Source of the DNA: Rhizophagus clarus
Taxonomy: Eukaryota > Glomeromycota > Glomeromycetes > Glomerales > Glomeraceae
Assembly (NCBI GenBank): GCA_015698045.1
Contig: BLAL01000246.1
Location: 1,364,001-1,428,000, forward strand
Direction: 5' to 3'
Length of the DNA stretch: 64,000 nucleotides
This document shows positions 23,357-33,478 of the stretch, piece by piece. Below the pieces are notes generated by a model. The model saw only the letters and a program-made list of their open reading frames with translations, had not been told where the DNA came from and did not search any database. Positions within the stretch are counted from its first letter, which is position 1, and each line of letters opens with the position of its first letter. The translations under genes were made by a program, and so were the position numbers.

Positions 23357-25069
23357 GGCCTGTTCAATTCTGATTGTTCGGATTTTTGATCGCAAAATCC
23401 ATTAACCAATCCAAACATGTGATCAAAATCAGAATTGAGTACATTGATCTGATTTTTGATCGGGTCACTATAAAATTTTTTCTCCAAAATATCATAAAAA
23501 AAAATTTTTTTTTTTCATTTTATAATGCCAATAAAAGTATTCTATTTCATAATTTAACAGTAAATGGCATTAACAGCAAAATATTAAAAATTCATTACTG
23601 ACATATTTTATACAATTTTTTAGAAACAAATAATAATAGTTGGGATAAACTAGATGAAAATAATAATGATAATAACAATGAAAGTAATGAAGAAGAAATA
23701 ATATTAACATTAATAATTTAAATGAGGATTCTTTAAGAAGAACGGGAGAATTAAAAAAAAATCAAATAGTAACTTGGTTATTTGAATAATGTTTAATGAT
23801 TTTTATTAAATTCAATCAAAAAAAAAAAAAAAAAAAATACTAAGACTAAAAATATAAAATTAATCTTTCTTTTGCAATCTTTATTCTAGTTCTTTCACCC
23901 TTAATTCAAATTCCATCTTTGATCTTTCTCTTTCATATGCCACCTTTCTTCAACTTCCAATCATTCCTTTTCCAATATCATTTTTTTTTCCAAATTCTTT
24001 CACGTGCTTGACTCATTTCAGCTATTGCTGTAGTTATAACTTCAACATTATTTTAAATTTTTATTCTGTTTTTTATTTTCTTCCTTGATTTCAACTATTT
24101 CTTCTTTGATTATAATATCCGTTTGCAAGAAGCTATATTTTCATATACTCCAAAGATCATATCCATTTTATCGTACCAGTACCAGTTCATTACCAGTTTG
24201 ATTGTTATGTTCTTAACTGATTCATACATCTTTATTAATCTAGCAAGTTTACCTAAATTATTATAAATATTTATAATTTAATGTAAATTAAGAAGAAAAA
24301 TTGAAAATTTAAATATTTACTTTTAATTGCATTTGCCACTTTGTTAGGTAAACACTCTTTGTAATATCATTATAAAATTTTGTTTTATTTCCTTTAGACA
24401 AAGCAGAAAAATTTTCTTGGATATAGTCAAAATTTTGATTTCATCGTGTCCCTACTTATTTTCAGACTTTTTGTCAGAAGGATCTTGATACTGATCACAA
24501 TTACCATTCTATCCCTTCTAGTCTAAAATAATAGGTTTATAATTTTTAAATGGTAACTTAAAATCCATAATTATATACTTACTTGTTCTATTTCAAGTTG
24601 GTTGAAATTTTAAGAATTTTGAGGTAAAGTAAGAGGCAAACTATACAGTTGAGGATCATACTGCTGCTAAGAAAAAGGAGGATGAGTGTGTTGAAAAAAA
24701 GTGTGTTATTGAATAAGAATAGGAGGAAGAGTTTGTTGCTGAACTTGCTGTTTTATGAGAATTGACCTGGGTAAAATTATGTGTGAAGTTGCTGCTGTAT
24801 GCATCATTATTTTTTTTTTGAAGGTTCATAAAAGTTTGTATTAGTACGTTTAGTGAAAGTTTTTGCATTAACTTGTACTTGTTTCATTTTTTTTTTAGGT
24901 TCTTAAGAAAGCGTCGTGTCTTTACTCTCTAATAAAAGTTGATCAAAAGGTTTTACTTTTTTGTAGGTTTGCAAAATCAGATCATTGATCAGGTTGCACA
25001 ATTTCATCATCCAATAATTGTTAACCCAAAACCTGATTAAAAATCTGATCAATCAGAATTGAACAGGTT
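23357..25069. mobile_element. PIF/Harbinger-type element, non-autonomous or decayed
   Basis: Ends GGCCTGTTCAATTCTGATTG and, reverse complemented, AACCTGTTCAATTCTGATTG, with further inverted similarity (GGATTTTTGATC against AGATTTTTAATC). TATTA directly flanks both sides (23352-23356, 25070-25074), containing the TTA typical of PIF/Harbinger. GGCCTGTTC-like termini also fit that superfamily. Inside is a decayed SANT/Myb-like gene on the minus strand; no DDE nuclease is visible. Confidence 0.8.
23870..24850 (-). pseudogene. SANT/Myb-like DNA-binding protein of a Harbinger element, pseudogene
   Basis: Scattered minus-strand frames show: a Gln/Pro-rich segment near 24610-24770 (KQQVQQQTLPPIL, QQYDPQLYSLPLTLPQ); a probable GT-AG intron near 24520-24582; a putative SANT/trihelix part (HDEIKILTISKKIFLL, LKEIKQNFIMILQRVF) near 24350-24460; and a charged coiled-coil-like C-terminal part (ITTAIAEMSQAR, WHMKEKDKRWNLNEGERTRI) near 23880-24030. 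PIF/Harbinger elements usually encode a Myb/SANT protein beside the nuclease, which fits the surrounding TIRs. Stops and frameshifts make it non-functional. Domain assignment is by pattern only. Confidence 0.55.
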
Positions 25070-25074
25070 TATTA

Positions 25075-26280
25075 AACCTATTAGTTTGTATCCTGTAATA
25101 ATTTGTACAGCTTTAATAAATGTATTTATTTTTTTTAACAATGTTATTATTATTTGATTTCTTATTTATCTGCACTATAAATAAGATTGCTTACTAAGCT
25201 AAGAAGTTTCAGTATATCAAATTGCTAAACTGCCAAAATTAGATTTTGGTAAACACCTAAAATGCCAAAATGTTAAAATTGCTAAAATTTGCTAAAACAG
25301 TTTTAATATTTGATATAATATATCATATAATATATATATAGTCTTAGCATTTATTATAATCTATTTAAAACTTACAGATTTCTGATTAATTTTAATCAGA
25401 TATTAATTAATTATAAACTGATTTAATAATCTTTTTTTTTACTTTTTTTTTCTACTTTTAAATAGAAAAAGATTAAAACTTAAAAACTAATAAAAAAAAA
25501 GATTAAAAAAAACAAAAATTAATTTTTTTTGTAAAATATTAGATAAATACTATAAATTAAATTTTGAAATTAAGGTAAAGAAATGAAGCAAAAAAAAAAT
25601 ATTTTTAATATTTTTCTTTTTTTTTGTAAATATATATAGCTTAATAATTTTTATATAAATATATAATTTATAATTCTAGTAATTATCAGATTTTTTTAAA
25701 AAATATATAAATATAAAATTATTTATACTAAATATAATTGATATAAATATATTTGTGAAATTACCTATTTAATAAAAATTATATTATACAAATTTAAATC
25801 AAATTTTTGTTATAATATTTAGATAATTCAAATTTATTAAAAATAAAAAAAAAATTAAAAATAACAATAAAAAATAACTACTTTTTTTAATTACTTTTTA
25901 TTTTTTTATAAATATATAAAGTAATTATTTTTAAATAGTAAGTAAAAAAAAATTAATATTTTTATATATATAAAAAAGAGAATTACTAAACTTAACCAGA
26001 GGAGAAGAAGGAAAATTTTCTCACTACTGTAACTTGTATAACACAGTTATATGTTACATAATTATGTTTATTTGTTTATCATTTTTTAGATACCACATGC
26101 ATCTTTCTCCAGAATATTTAAAATATTTTTTCTTTAAACTTTTACTTAAGATGTATTTTTTTCTTTCTTTTTTTATTTTCATTTATTTCTTACAACTAAT
26201 ACTTTACTAACTTTTTCATTCTTTTTAGGTTTTTTAATTCTTCTGATTTTGTAATTAAGGTATACTAAGAAATATTTAGC
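25075..26280. other. A/T-rich stretch with ACTGCCAAAA words
   Basis: At 25215-25310 several GCTAAACTGCCAAAA, AAATGCCAAAATG and GCTAAAATTTGCTAAAAC words occur, matching the class at 26285-26480 and 43320-43485. The rest is low-complexity A/T without frames. Confidence 0.5.
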
Positions 26281-26284
26281 ACTT

Positions 26285-26480
26285 AAGGTTACTTGTCAAA
26301 ACTAGTGAATTTTGGCATGCTGAAACTGTTAAAACTGCCAAAACTAGGTTTTGACAAGTAGCCAAAAATGCCAAAATGCCAAAACTACCAAAACTGCCAA
26401 AATGCTGAAATAGTTTTGGCATTTTGGCATAGTTTTAGCATAATATATATTAATACTTTAATATAGTTTTGACATAGTTT
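26285..26480. repeat. Fold-back and AACTGCCAAAA repeat block, possible hAT terminus
   Basis: GGTTACTTGTCAAAACTAG (about 26289) pairs with CTAGGTTTTGACAAGTAGCC (about 26344-26363). A run of AACTGCCAAAA, ATGCCAAAAT and AGTTTTGGCA words follows. A related end, reverse complement AAGGTTGCCTGCTAAAACTT, lies at 43467-43486. Repeated subterminal words are usual for hAT elements, and a hAT pseudogene begins 330 bp downstream. Confidence 0.55.
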
Positions 26481-26812
26481 CATTTTTCTAATAATGTAAT
26501 TAGTGTAACAAAAATAAAATTCAGCCACCACATAACACACAACTAATCATATCTGACGGTCATTCAGAAAATGATCTGACATCATTAATATTAAAGATAA
26601 TTAGTTACTTTTCATCCTTTAACTCCTTTAACTTCTTTTTTTATTTATTATTTTACTGTTATTAATTCCCAATTGTTATAGCTATACCTTGAAATTTGAA
26701 CTAAATTATATGATTATCTGTTATAGATTTTTTGAACTATTTCGTGTTTGCCTTGCATTACTTTTTTTACTTAAATACATACAAAATAAAAAAACTTTAT
26801 ACACATTTCAAT

Positions 26813-28663
26813 ATGACTAGCACTTTAGACTTAGAAAAAAATAAAAATAAAAGTAATATGCCTCCCAGCTCTACCTGGAAGAATACTATTAAAGGAAATC
26901 CCATTAGTTCAGGAAAATATCATGCCACTTGTAAATATTGTAATTTTTCATGGACATGAGGTGATATATCAAAGCTTGAAGAGCACTTTGCGAACTACTA
27001 CTCAGAAGCTCCAGGACTTGTTATTAGAAAATATTTGAATAAAATATTAGAGCGTAAAGATAAAGTTAATAAAAAAAGAAAAATTGTTGGAAATAATCAA
27101 TTAAATATTACAGACTATCATGATTCCACAAAAATTTCTAATGGTAGAGTAACTAGAATTAATCATGCCTTAGCTAAATTTTTCGTTGTATGTGATATTT
27201 TATTCTGGATAGTCGAGCACTCTTTTTTTATTAACTTTATAAAGGAGTTTAGTTCTTCATATGAGCTGCCAACCTATAGATGCCATCCAAATTATTTTAA
27301 GTAAATCCCAAATTAATTTGTACATTTTGACAGCCATAATTCCCAAATCCCAAATGCACAAATTGCAAAATTTACATATGTAATTTGTAAATTAATTTGG
27401 ATTTGTACATTTGGGCTGTCATAATCCCAAATTATTTTGGATTTGGATGGCATTTATATGCCAATCAGAAAATTTTTGTTAGATCAGTTACTTGAGCAGG
27501 AATTATCAATAATGAACTCAACTGTTATATCTGTTATTAAAAATGAAGCTAATTTGACTTTAGGTTTTTAATACTTTTTTTATACTTTTTTAAAACAATA
27601 TTCTTAATGTGTTTTTAAGTAATAATATTAATATTAATATAATTTAACATTTGATAGTTAGATGTTTTCCACTCATCGTTCTATATAGAATTTTGTTATT
27701 ATAACTCTGTCAAGAGAAGAGTATTTGTATAAATTTCAAGATTTGTCAGAACATTCACATACAGGTAATTACGTAGCTAAAGTAATTAGAGAAATAATTA
27801 AAAAGATCAGTCTGAATAAAATATCAGCTATTGTGTCTAATAATGCCTCAAACGTTCAGAATGCATGCAAAATTATTAAAGAAAAATACTCTAACATCAA
27901 AAATATATGATGTATAGCATATGCAATCAATCTTATCATATGTAATATACTTAAAAAAAGTTTTGAAGATCGTTTATTACAAAAAGTTAATATATTAGCT
28001 TCATTTTTTAAAAATTCTCATCAAGCTGGAGCCAAACTCACACAACTCATCAAAGAAAATAGTATTCATAGAGGAGGCATAAAGTTATATTGTAAGACAC
28101 AATATATAATAGCTAGCGAATTAGCAGATTTGGTAATTAGGTTAGAATTATTACTAGAACAAATTATTACTAATAAAAGTAAATTGTTGAATAATAAGAT
28201 CAAATATATTATTTAAACACAGAATTTTTTTTCAATTTATGAATTCTTTTATTCATTTTAAATCTATTGAGAAAAGCTGTCTTGGCTTTAGAATCAAAAT
28301 CAATGACGCTTGAAGATTGTTTTTTAAGTTTGATAAGATTATTAGCAGTTTGAAACAATTACCCAAATCATTTAATTAAAATTTCTGTAATCATTATTTC
28401 AACGTTATGAATGAAAAATTCAAAGAGTTCAATGATGACAAATATATAACTTGTTTTTTTCTAGATCCCTGATTTAGGAGTAAGCCTCTCATAGCTAAAG
28501 CTTATTTAAGGATCATGAGATGCCTACTATAATTAGTAAAAAGTTAAGATTTGATTTTAAAGAATCCAAAGCTCTATACAAGCAAATTAAAGACTACTGT
28601 GATAATAATAAACCACCCTTTGATCTTGATGAATCTTATTCTCTAGACGATCCTCTAAATTAG
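26813..28663 (+). pseudogene. BED-finger hAT transposase pseudogene
   Basis: Starts at the ATG giving MTSTLDLEKNKNKSNMPP. Residues about 20-60 resemble a BED zinc finger: SSTWKNTIKGNPI, then CKYCNFSWT, a stop where a basic residue is expected, DISKLEEHFANYYSEAP. A region resembling the hAT core (DUF659-like) follows: ALAKFFVVCDILFWIVEHSF, FIKEFSSSYELP; after the MITE, IRKFLLDQLLEQELS; then a possible intron, LYKFQDLSEHSHTGNYVAKV, KISAIVSNNASNVQNACKII and a later FKNSHQAGAKLTQLIKEN. The end ...SYSLDDPLN followed by TAG stands where hAT proteins usually read PLNWW at the start of the dimerisation (hATC) domain; that domain is not recognisable. Stops, frameshifts and the 184-bp insertion kill it. 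Confidence 0.85.
27275..27458. mobile_element. 184-bp hAT-type MITE, copy B, inside the hAT pseudogene
   Basis: Same length and TIRs (TATAGATGCCATCCAAATTA) as 14133-14316. Flanks TGCCAACC (27267-27274) and TGCCAATC (27459-27466) form an 8-bp duplication with one mismatch. Removing the element and one flank restores the transposase frame across the site (SYELP joined to IRKFLLDQLL), which proves insertion. Confidence 0.93.
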
Positions 28664-28679
28664 TGATACTAATCTTTAA

Positions 28680-28885
28680 TTACACAGGTTAAATGAAGTC
28701 AAATCAGTCACCAATCAGTCATGTAACTGATTGGTAACTGATTGGTTTTCTATTGTATAAATTTCAAATCAGTTATCAACCGGTCATATGACTAATTGAT
28801 AACTGATTGATGTACAGTTGAATTTACCAGTTATTAATAGGTCATATATCAGATTGATGACCGATTGGTTACTAATTGGCTTATT
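28680..28885. repeat. ACTGATTGGTNACTGATTGG repeat block
   Basis: Repeated CAGTCATGTAACTGATTGGT-like words in both orientations, with about a 75-bp loose period. It begins where the hAT frame collapses, so it may be the 3' terminal region of that element. Confidence 0.6.
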
Positions 28886-28929
28886 ATATATTAGCAAATT
28901 TTTAGATTTTTTCAACAATAACATTTTAT

Positions 28930-29910
28930 TTATAAACCATTTTAAACTCTAATAGAAAATTTTTTTGATAGATTTCCTAAGATTCATATAGAATATTATT
29001 GATAAATAGAGATTTTTTTTTTTTTGAGATTTCTAAGAGTTTGTATAGAGTATCTAATAGAATTTTTTTTTTTATTTTTTAAGAGTTTGTATAGGATATC
29101 TGATAGAAAATTTTTTTGTGAAATTTTCTAAAAGTTCATATGGGAAGGATTCAGATAGAAAATTTTTTTTGATAGATTTTCTAAGATTTATATAGGATAT
29201 TTTTGATAAATAGATTTTTTTTTATTTCTAAGAGTTCATATAGGAAGAATTCTTATGGGATATCTGATAGAAAATTTTTTGTGAAATTTTTTAGGGTAGG
29301 ATTCACATGGGATTTTTTGATAGAAATTTTTTTAAGAATTTCTAAGAGTTCATATGAGAAGGGTTCATATGGGATATCTGATAGGAAATTTTTTTTTTGA
29401 TTTTCTGAATTCATATAGAAAGGGTTCATATGGGATTATTTAATAGAAAATTTTTTTAAGAAATTTTATAAGAGTTTATATAGGAAGAGTTTGTATGAGA
29501 TACCTGATAGAAAATTTTTTTGTGAAATTTTTTAGGGTTCATATAGAAAGGATTCGCATGGGATTCTTTGATAAAAAATTTTTTTAAAAATTTCTAAGAG
29601 TTCATATGAGAAGGATTTGTATAGGTTATCTGATAAGAGGGATTCTTTAATAGAAAATTTTTTTGAGAGAGATTTCCTAAGAGTTCATATGGAATATTTT
29701 GATAAAGATTTCTTTTTTGTGAAATTTTTCAGAATTCATATGGATATTTTTGATAGAAAATTTTTTTTTTGAGATATTCTAAAATTTGTGTAGAAAATGA
29801 TTTTTTTTTGAATTTTCTAAGATTCGTATAAGAAATAGATCTTTTTTTTTTTGAGGTTTTCTAAGAGTTTATATGAGATATTTTTAATAAAGAATTTTTT
29901 TAGATTTCGT
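28930..29910 (+). repeat. About 55-65-bp minisatellite (TTCATATGGGATATTTGATA type)
   Basis: Roughly 16-18 irregular units: GATAGAAAATTTTTTT, GAGATTTTCTAAGAGTTCAT, ATGGGATAT, with optional AGGAAGGATTCATATGGGAT. A 65-codon ORF inside is just repeat translation. No gene. Confidence 0.85.
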
Positions 29911-30599
29911 AACATTTTAAAAAAAAATACACTTTTTATTAAATTTATATTAAATAAATTAATATTATTAAAAAAATTAGGTATCTGAAAGTCTAAGACA
30001 AATTTTAATACAAATTTAAAAGGTCACTATATATATGACTATAAAATTACAACTAACGATAGTAGTTTTTCAATTTATCTATTATTAACTAATCAAAATT
30101 TGGTCTGATCTTATGCACGTGATCTGATTTTAACATGCATTACTAGTCGAAAAATGACAATTCGGCCTAAATTTAACCAGGTCGAATATAGGTCGAATGG
30201 CGATCTAACCTATGTCAAATTGTGGCCGATTTTTTTGGCGCATTTAGGGTGCCAATTGTCTTAAATTCAGAAAGAAAAATTCGACCTATATTAGGACATT
30301 TTACATATTTATTCGACCCTAAAAAAAAACTATATTCGACTACTATATATAATCTGAATATTATTGATAAATAGGTCAAACTAGAGACAAATTTTAATCA
30401 ATTTAATTCTGAATTTATAGTTTATTAACATAGTATTAAAAAAATTACATATATATTATGCTATATAAAGTTCTATCTAATATCTATCTATATATTATCA
30501 TTCATCTATCGTTCATTCATCCGCATCTATCCACCATCCATTCAAAACTATCATCTACACAATCCACTAAATAGACAATTCACATATGCTTAAAAGAGT

Positions 30600-33000
30600 C
30601 TCAAAACCTATGTAGAAAAGTAACATTAAATGAAATTTCTTTAACAAATTTTTAAATTTCATTGAATTTATTGAATTTGAAACTTACTACCATTTCATTT
30701 ATCCAAGAATCAAATCACTTCCTACCATTTAATATAGAATAGTTTCAAAAGCATACTGTCCAGAATGGTTATCAGAGACTGTAAAAAAAAAACGCTTAAT
30801 AAAAACGCTTTTAGAAGAAGTTTAAAATAGGAAACCTTTCGAAACTCACCTGGATTCTGGTATTTTCAAGTCAGAATTGGGTTCCTGAAATACCGGCATT
30901 CTGTTTATAGTCCAAAATTGAGCCAGTTTACTAAAAGAAATAGAAAGAAAGAAAAAAATTAAAATAGAATTTTTTAGAGTAAATTTTGAACTTGAAACTT
31001 TACCTGGATTTTGGTATTCTAAAAGATCAAGAATAATCTACAAAAGAAATAAGACGAACCATTAATAATAATTTGTTAAAATAAAAACATCTGATTTTTT
31101 ACTTACTGATATATAACCTATCGATATACTGGTTGCCTAAAAAGAAAGAAAACGAAATATTAATAAGCGTTTTGTTAAAAAAAGATAAATTTAAAAATGT
31201 TTTAAACCTACCAAAATTTCAAAGTTGCGTTTGCATCCTAAAGTCTAAAGAACAGTCACCTAAAAAAGAATCAAAAAAATGAAACATACGTGTTGTTAAA
31301 TTTCGGTAAAAAAAAGAAAAAAATCCCACTAAAAATCTATTATCTTATGTGTCCCAATATGTCCCTACCTAAAAAAAATCTTGAATCCACATCCAATGAG
31401 AGTCAAAAGCAATCTAAAAAAAATAAAGCATGAATTCGTTAGCTAACAATTTGTTAAAAATAAAAAAATTGAAAATAATAAAAAAAATTCGCTGTAAATC
31501 TGCGCGTTCAAAGACCTAAAAAGCAAACTGCTAAAAAAAGAAAAACCTGAAAGATTAGTAGGTGTTTCAAAAATTTATAATCCAAGAAAAAATCTACCCA
31601 ACTCCATATGTATGAAGAGACAGCCTAAAAAAAAAGAAATAAACGAAACATTAATGTTTTGTTAAATAAATATAATTAATAAAAAAAATTGATTCTGGTT
31701 CCCTTACCGAAAACTGAAAGACTTCCTTACCAAAATCTGAATTCCATGCGTCCAGAACTGTTTAAAAAAAAGAAAGAAGAGGTTAGCATATATTCCGTTA
31801 GAACAGTTAAAACATGTAAACTAAACAGGAAAAAAACTTACTGAAACGAAGTCCCACATGCCCAAAAGACTGAGAAACTGCTTAAAAAAAATTAAAAACA
31901 AACTGTTAATAAGCGTTCGTTAAAATAATTAAAGAAAAAAAAAAGAAATCTTTGATATGTCACTTCCAGAAAACTGAAGAGTCACTTAAAAAAAGAAAAT
32001 AATTGAAACATCGTTATCAACGTTTCGTAAAAACTGGAAAACATTTTTAGTGTATTCTTTACGAAAGAGAGACAATTGTGAGGGGATGAAAGGAGGAAGA
32101 AAGGAAGAGAAGAAAAATGGAAAAGAAAGAACAAAAGAAAAGAAGTGAGATGAGAGAAAAGGTTAAGGGGAAGGGAAGGAAGGGAAAATTTCGTTGAAAA
32201 AAGAAAAAGCTCTGGATCAGATTGGCAGATCCAGTTCTGTATAATAAAAGTATCATTAATTAATATGACTAATTGTTGATATAATTATTAGTGTAGTAAG
32301 TAAATAAGAGATTGATTCAACATCCAAAAAGCCGAAGAACAAATTGAAAAAAAAGAAAAAAAGTAATTAGATAGCGTTCTTTAAAAATGAAATAAAAAAT
32401 TATTTAAAATATCTTACCGAAATATCACGTCCAAAAAAGCCAAAAATTCACCTACAAAAAAAAAACTGAAATGTTAAGTAGCAGTTTGTTCAAAGAAGTG
32501 TCATCAAATATAATAAAAGAAGCCCTCCTTACCAAATTCTTATACGTCCAATACCTGAATAACAAATAAAAAATAAAAAAAAAAAGAAATTAGTAACTGT
32601 TCTTCAAAAATAAAACAAAGAAATAAATTAAACTTATCATTAAGACTTACTGAAATACTGCAAAAGAACAATCTCTAACAAATTTTCACATGTCCAGATA
32701 TCTTGTCTACAAAGGAAAAAAATGAACTGTTAATAAAGTTCGTTAAAATAAACTAAAAAATTAAAAATTTCACTTACCAGGCTACAAGTAAGAGATCTGA
32801 GAGAACAACTGGTCATAAGTAATTAAAAGAGAAAAACCAAAATCAAAAACTTACTGGAATTTCGCGTTCAAGGAGACCAAAAGAATTACTTAAAAGGAAA
32901 AGTTAAAATGTTAAAGAACGTTTCGTTAAGAATTTTTCAATAAAAAAGTATTTGGAAAGAAAAGCCAAAACATTTCGTTACAGATTTTTTCAACAAAAAA
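30600..33000 (-). repeat. Mini-exon-like repeat array (minus orientation), about 20 units
   Basis: On the minus strand, units read TTTTTTAGG followed by a short body and an A/T spacer. Examples on the plus strand are ACCTAAAAAAGAATC (31259), GTAGGTGTTTC-like joins and AAACTGTTAATAAGCGTTCG (31903). Spacing is about 90-130 bp. Sequence is more diverged than the plus-oriented array at 34450-36780 and orientation is opposite. A homopurine block at 32067-32200 interrupts it. Confidence 0.65.
32067..32200. repeat. Homopurine tract 1
   Basis: Over 100 bases almost all A and G on the plus strand (AGGGGATGAAAGGAGGAAGA and onward). The minus-strand ORF 32059-32256 is the translation of this tract and is not a gene. 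Confidence 0.8.
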
Positions 33001-33004
33001 TATA

Positions 33005-33168
33005 AGTGAAGTAAAGTAAGAAAAGGGAAAGGGAAAGACGAAGTAAAGGAAAGGGTAAAGGGTAGGAAAGGACGAAGATAGGGGAAGGATGAAAGGAAGG
33101 AGGGAAAGAGGAAGAGTAAAAGGAAAAAAGGAAGGATAAAAAGAAGGATGATAAGGAAGGTTTTACTA
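33005..33168. repeat. Homopurine tract 2
   Basis: About 160 bases of A/G-rich plus strand (GGGAAAGGGAAAGACGAAGT, GGAAGGATGAAAGGAAGGAG). It lies between the minus-oriented array and the internal CACTA-type end at 33361-33368, and resembles tract 1. Confidence 0.8.
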
Positions 33169-33289
33169 AAAGTTTAAATTTAAACTTTTAATTGAATTGG
33201 TGATATGTGTAATGTTCAATTAATGATACGCGTAATACTTAATACACATTCGACCATGTTGAATACACGTCTAATTTTAATCATTACTA

Positions 33290-33368
33290 ATTGAGGTCAA
33301 ATAATTTTAATTTTGGTCGAATATAGGCCAAATTTCATTAAGACTGAATATTCCTTTTTTGACTAGTG
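33290..33368 (-). repeat. Internal CACTA-type right terminus
   Basis: TTTTTTGACTAGTG (33355-33368) reverse complements to CACTAGTCAAAAAAGGAATA, and GGTCGAATATAGGCCAAATT precedes it. It is related to, but much shorter in similarity than, the 42300-42549 terminus. It could close a 3.2-kb non-autonomous CACTA element at 30141-33368. Confidence 0.6.
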
Positions 33369-33478
33369 TATATAAATAACCAAATGCGACTCTGTTTATT
33401 TTTCAAAAAATATACACTCTTTCTTTTCTATTTTCTTCTTACTCTCATTACATTTTACAGGTATGTTAATTATTGTCA

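Noticed and set aside
32059-32256. Phe/Leu/Ser-rich 65-codon ORF that looks like a membrane peptide
   Set aside because: It translates a homopurine tract in a transposon and has no support.
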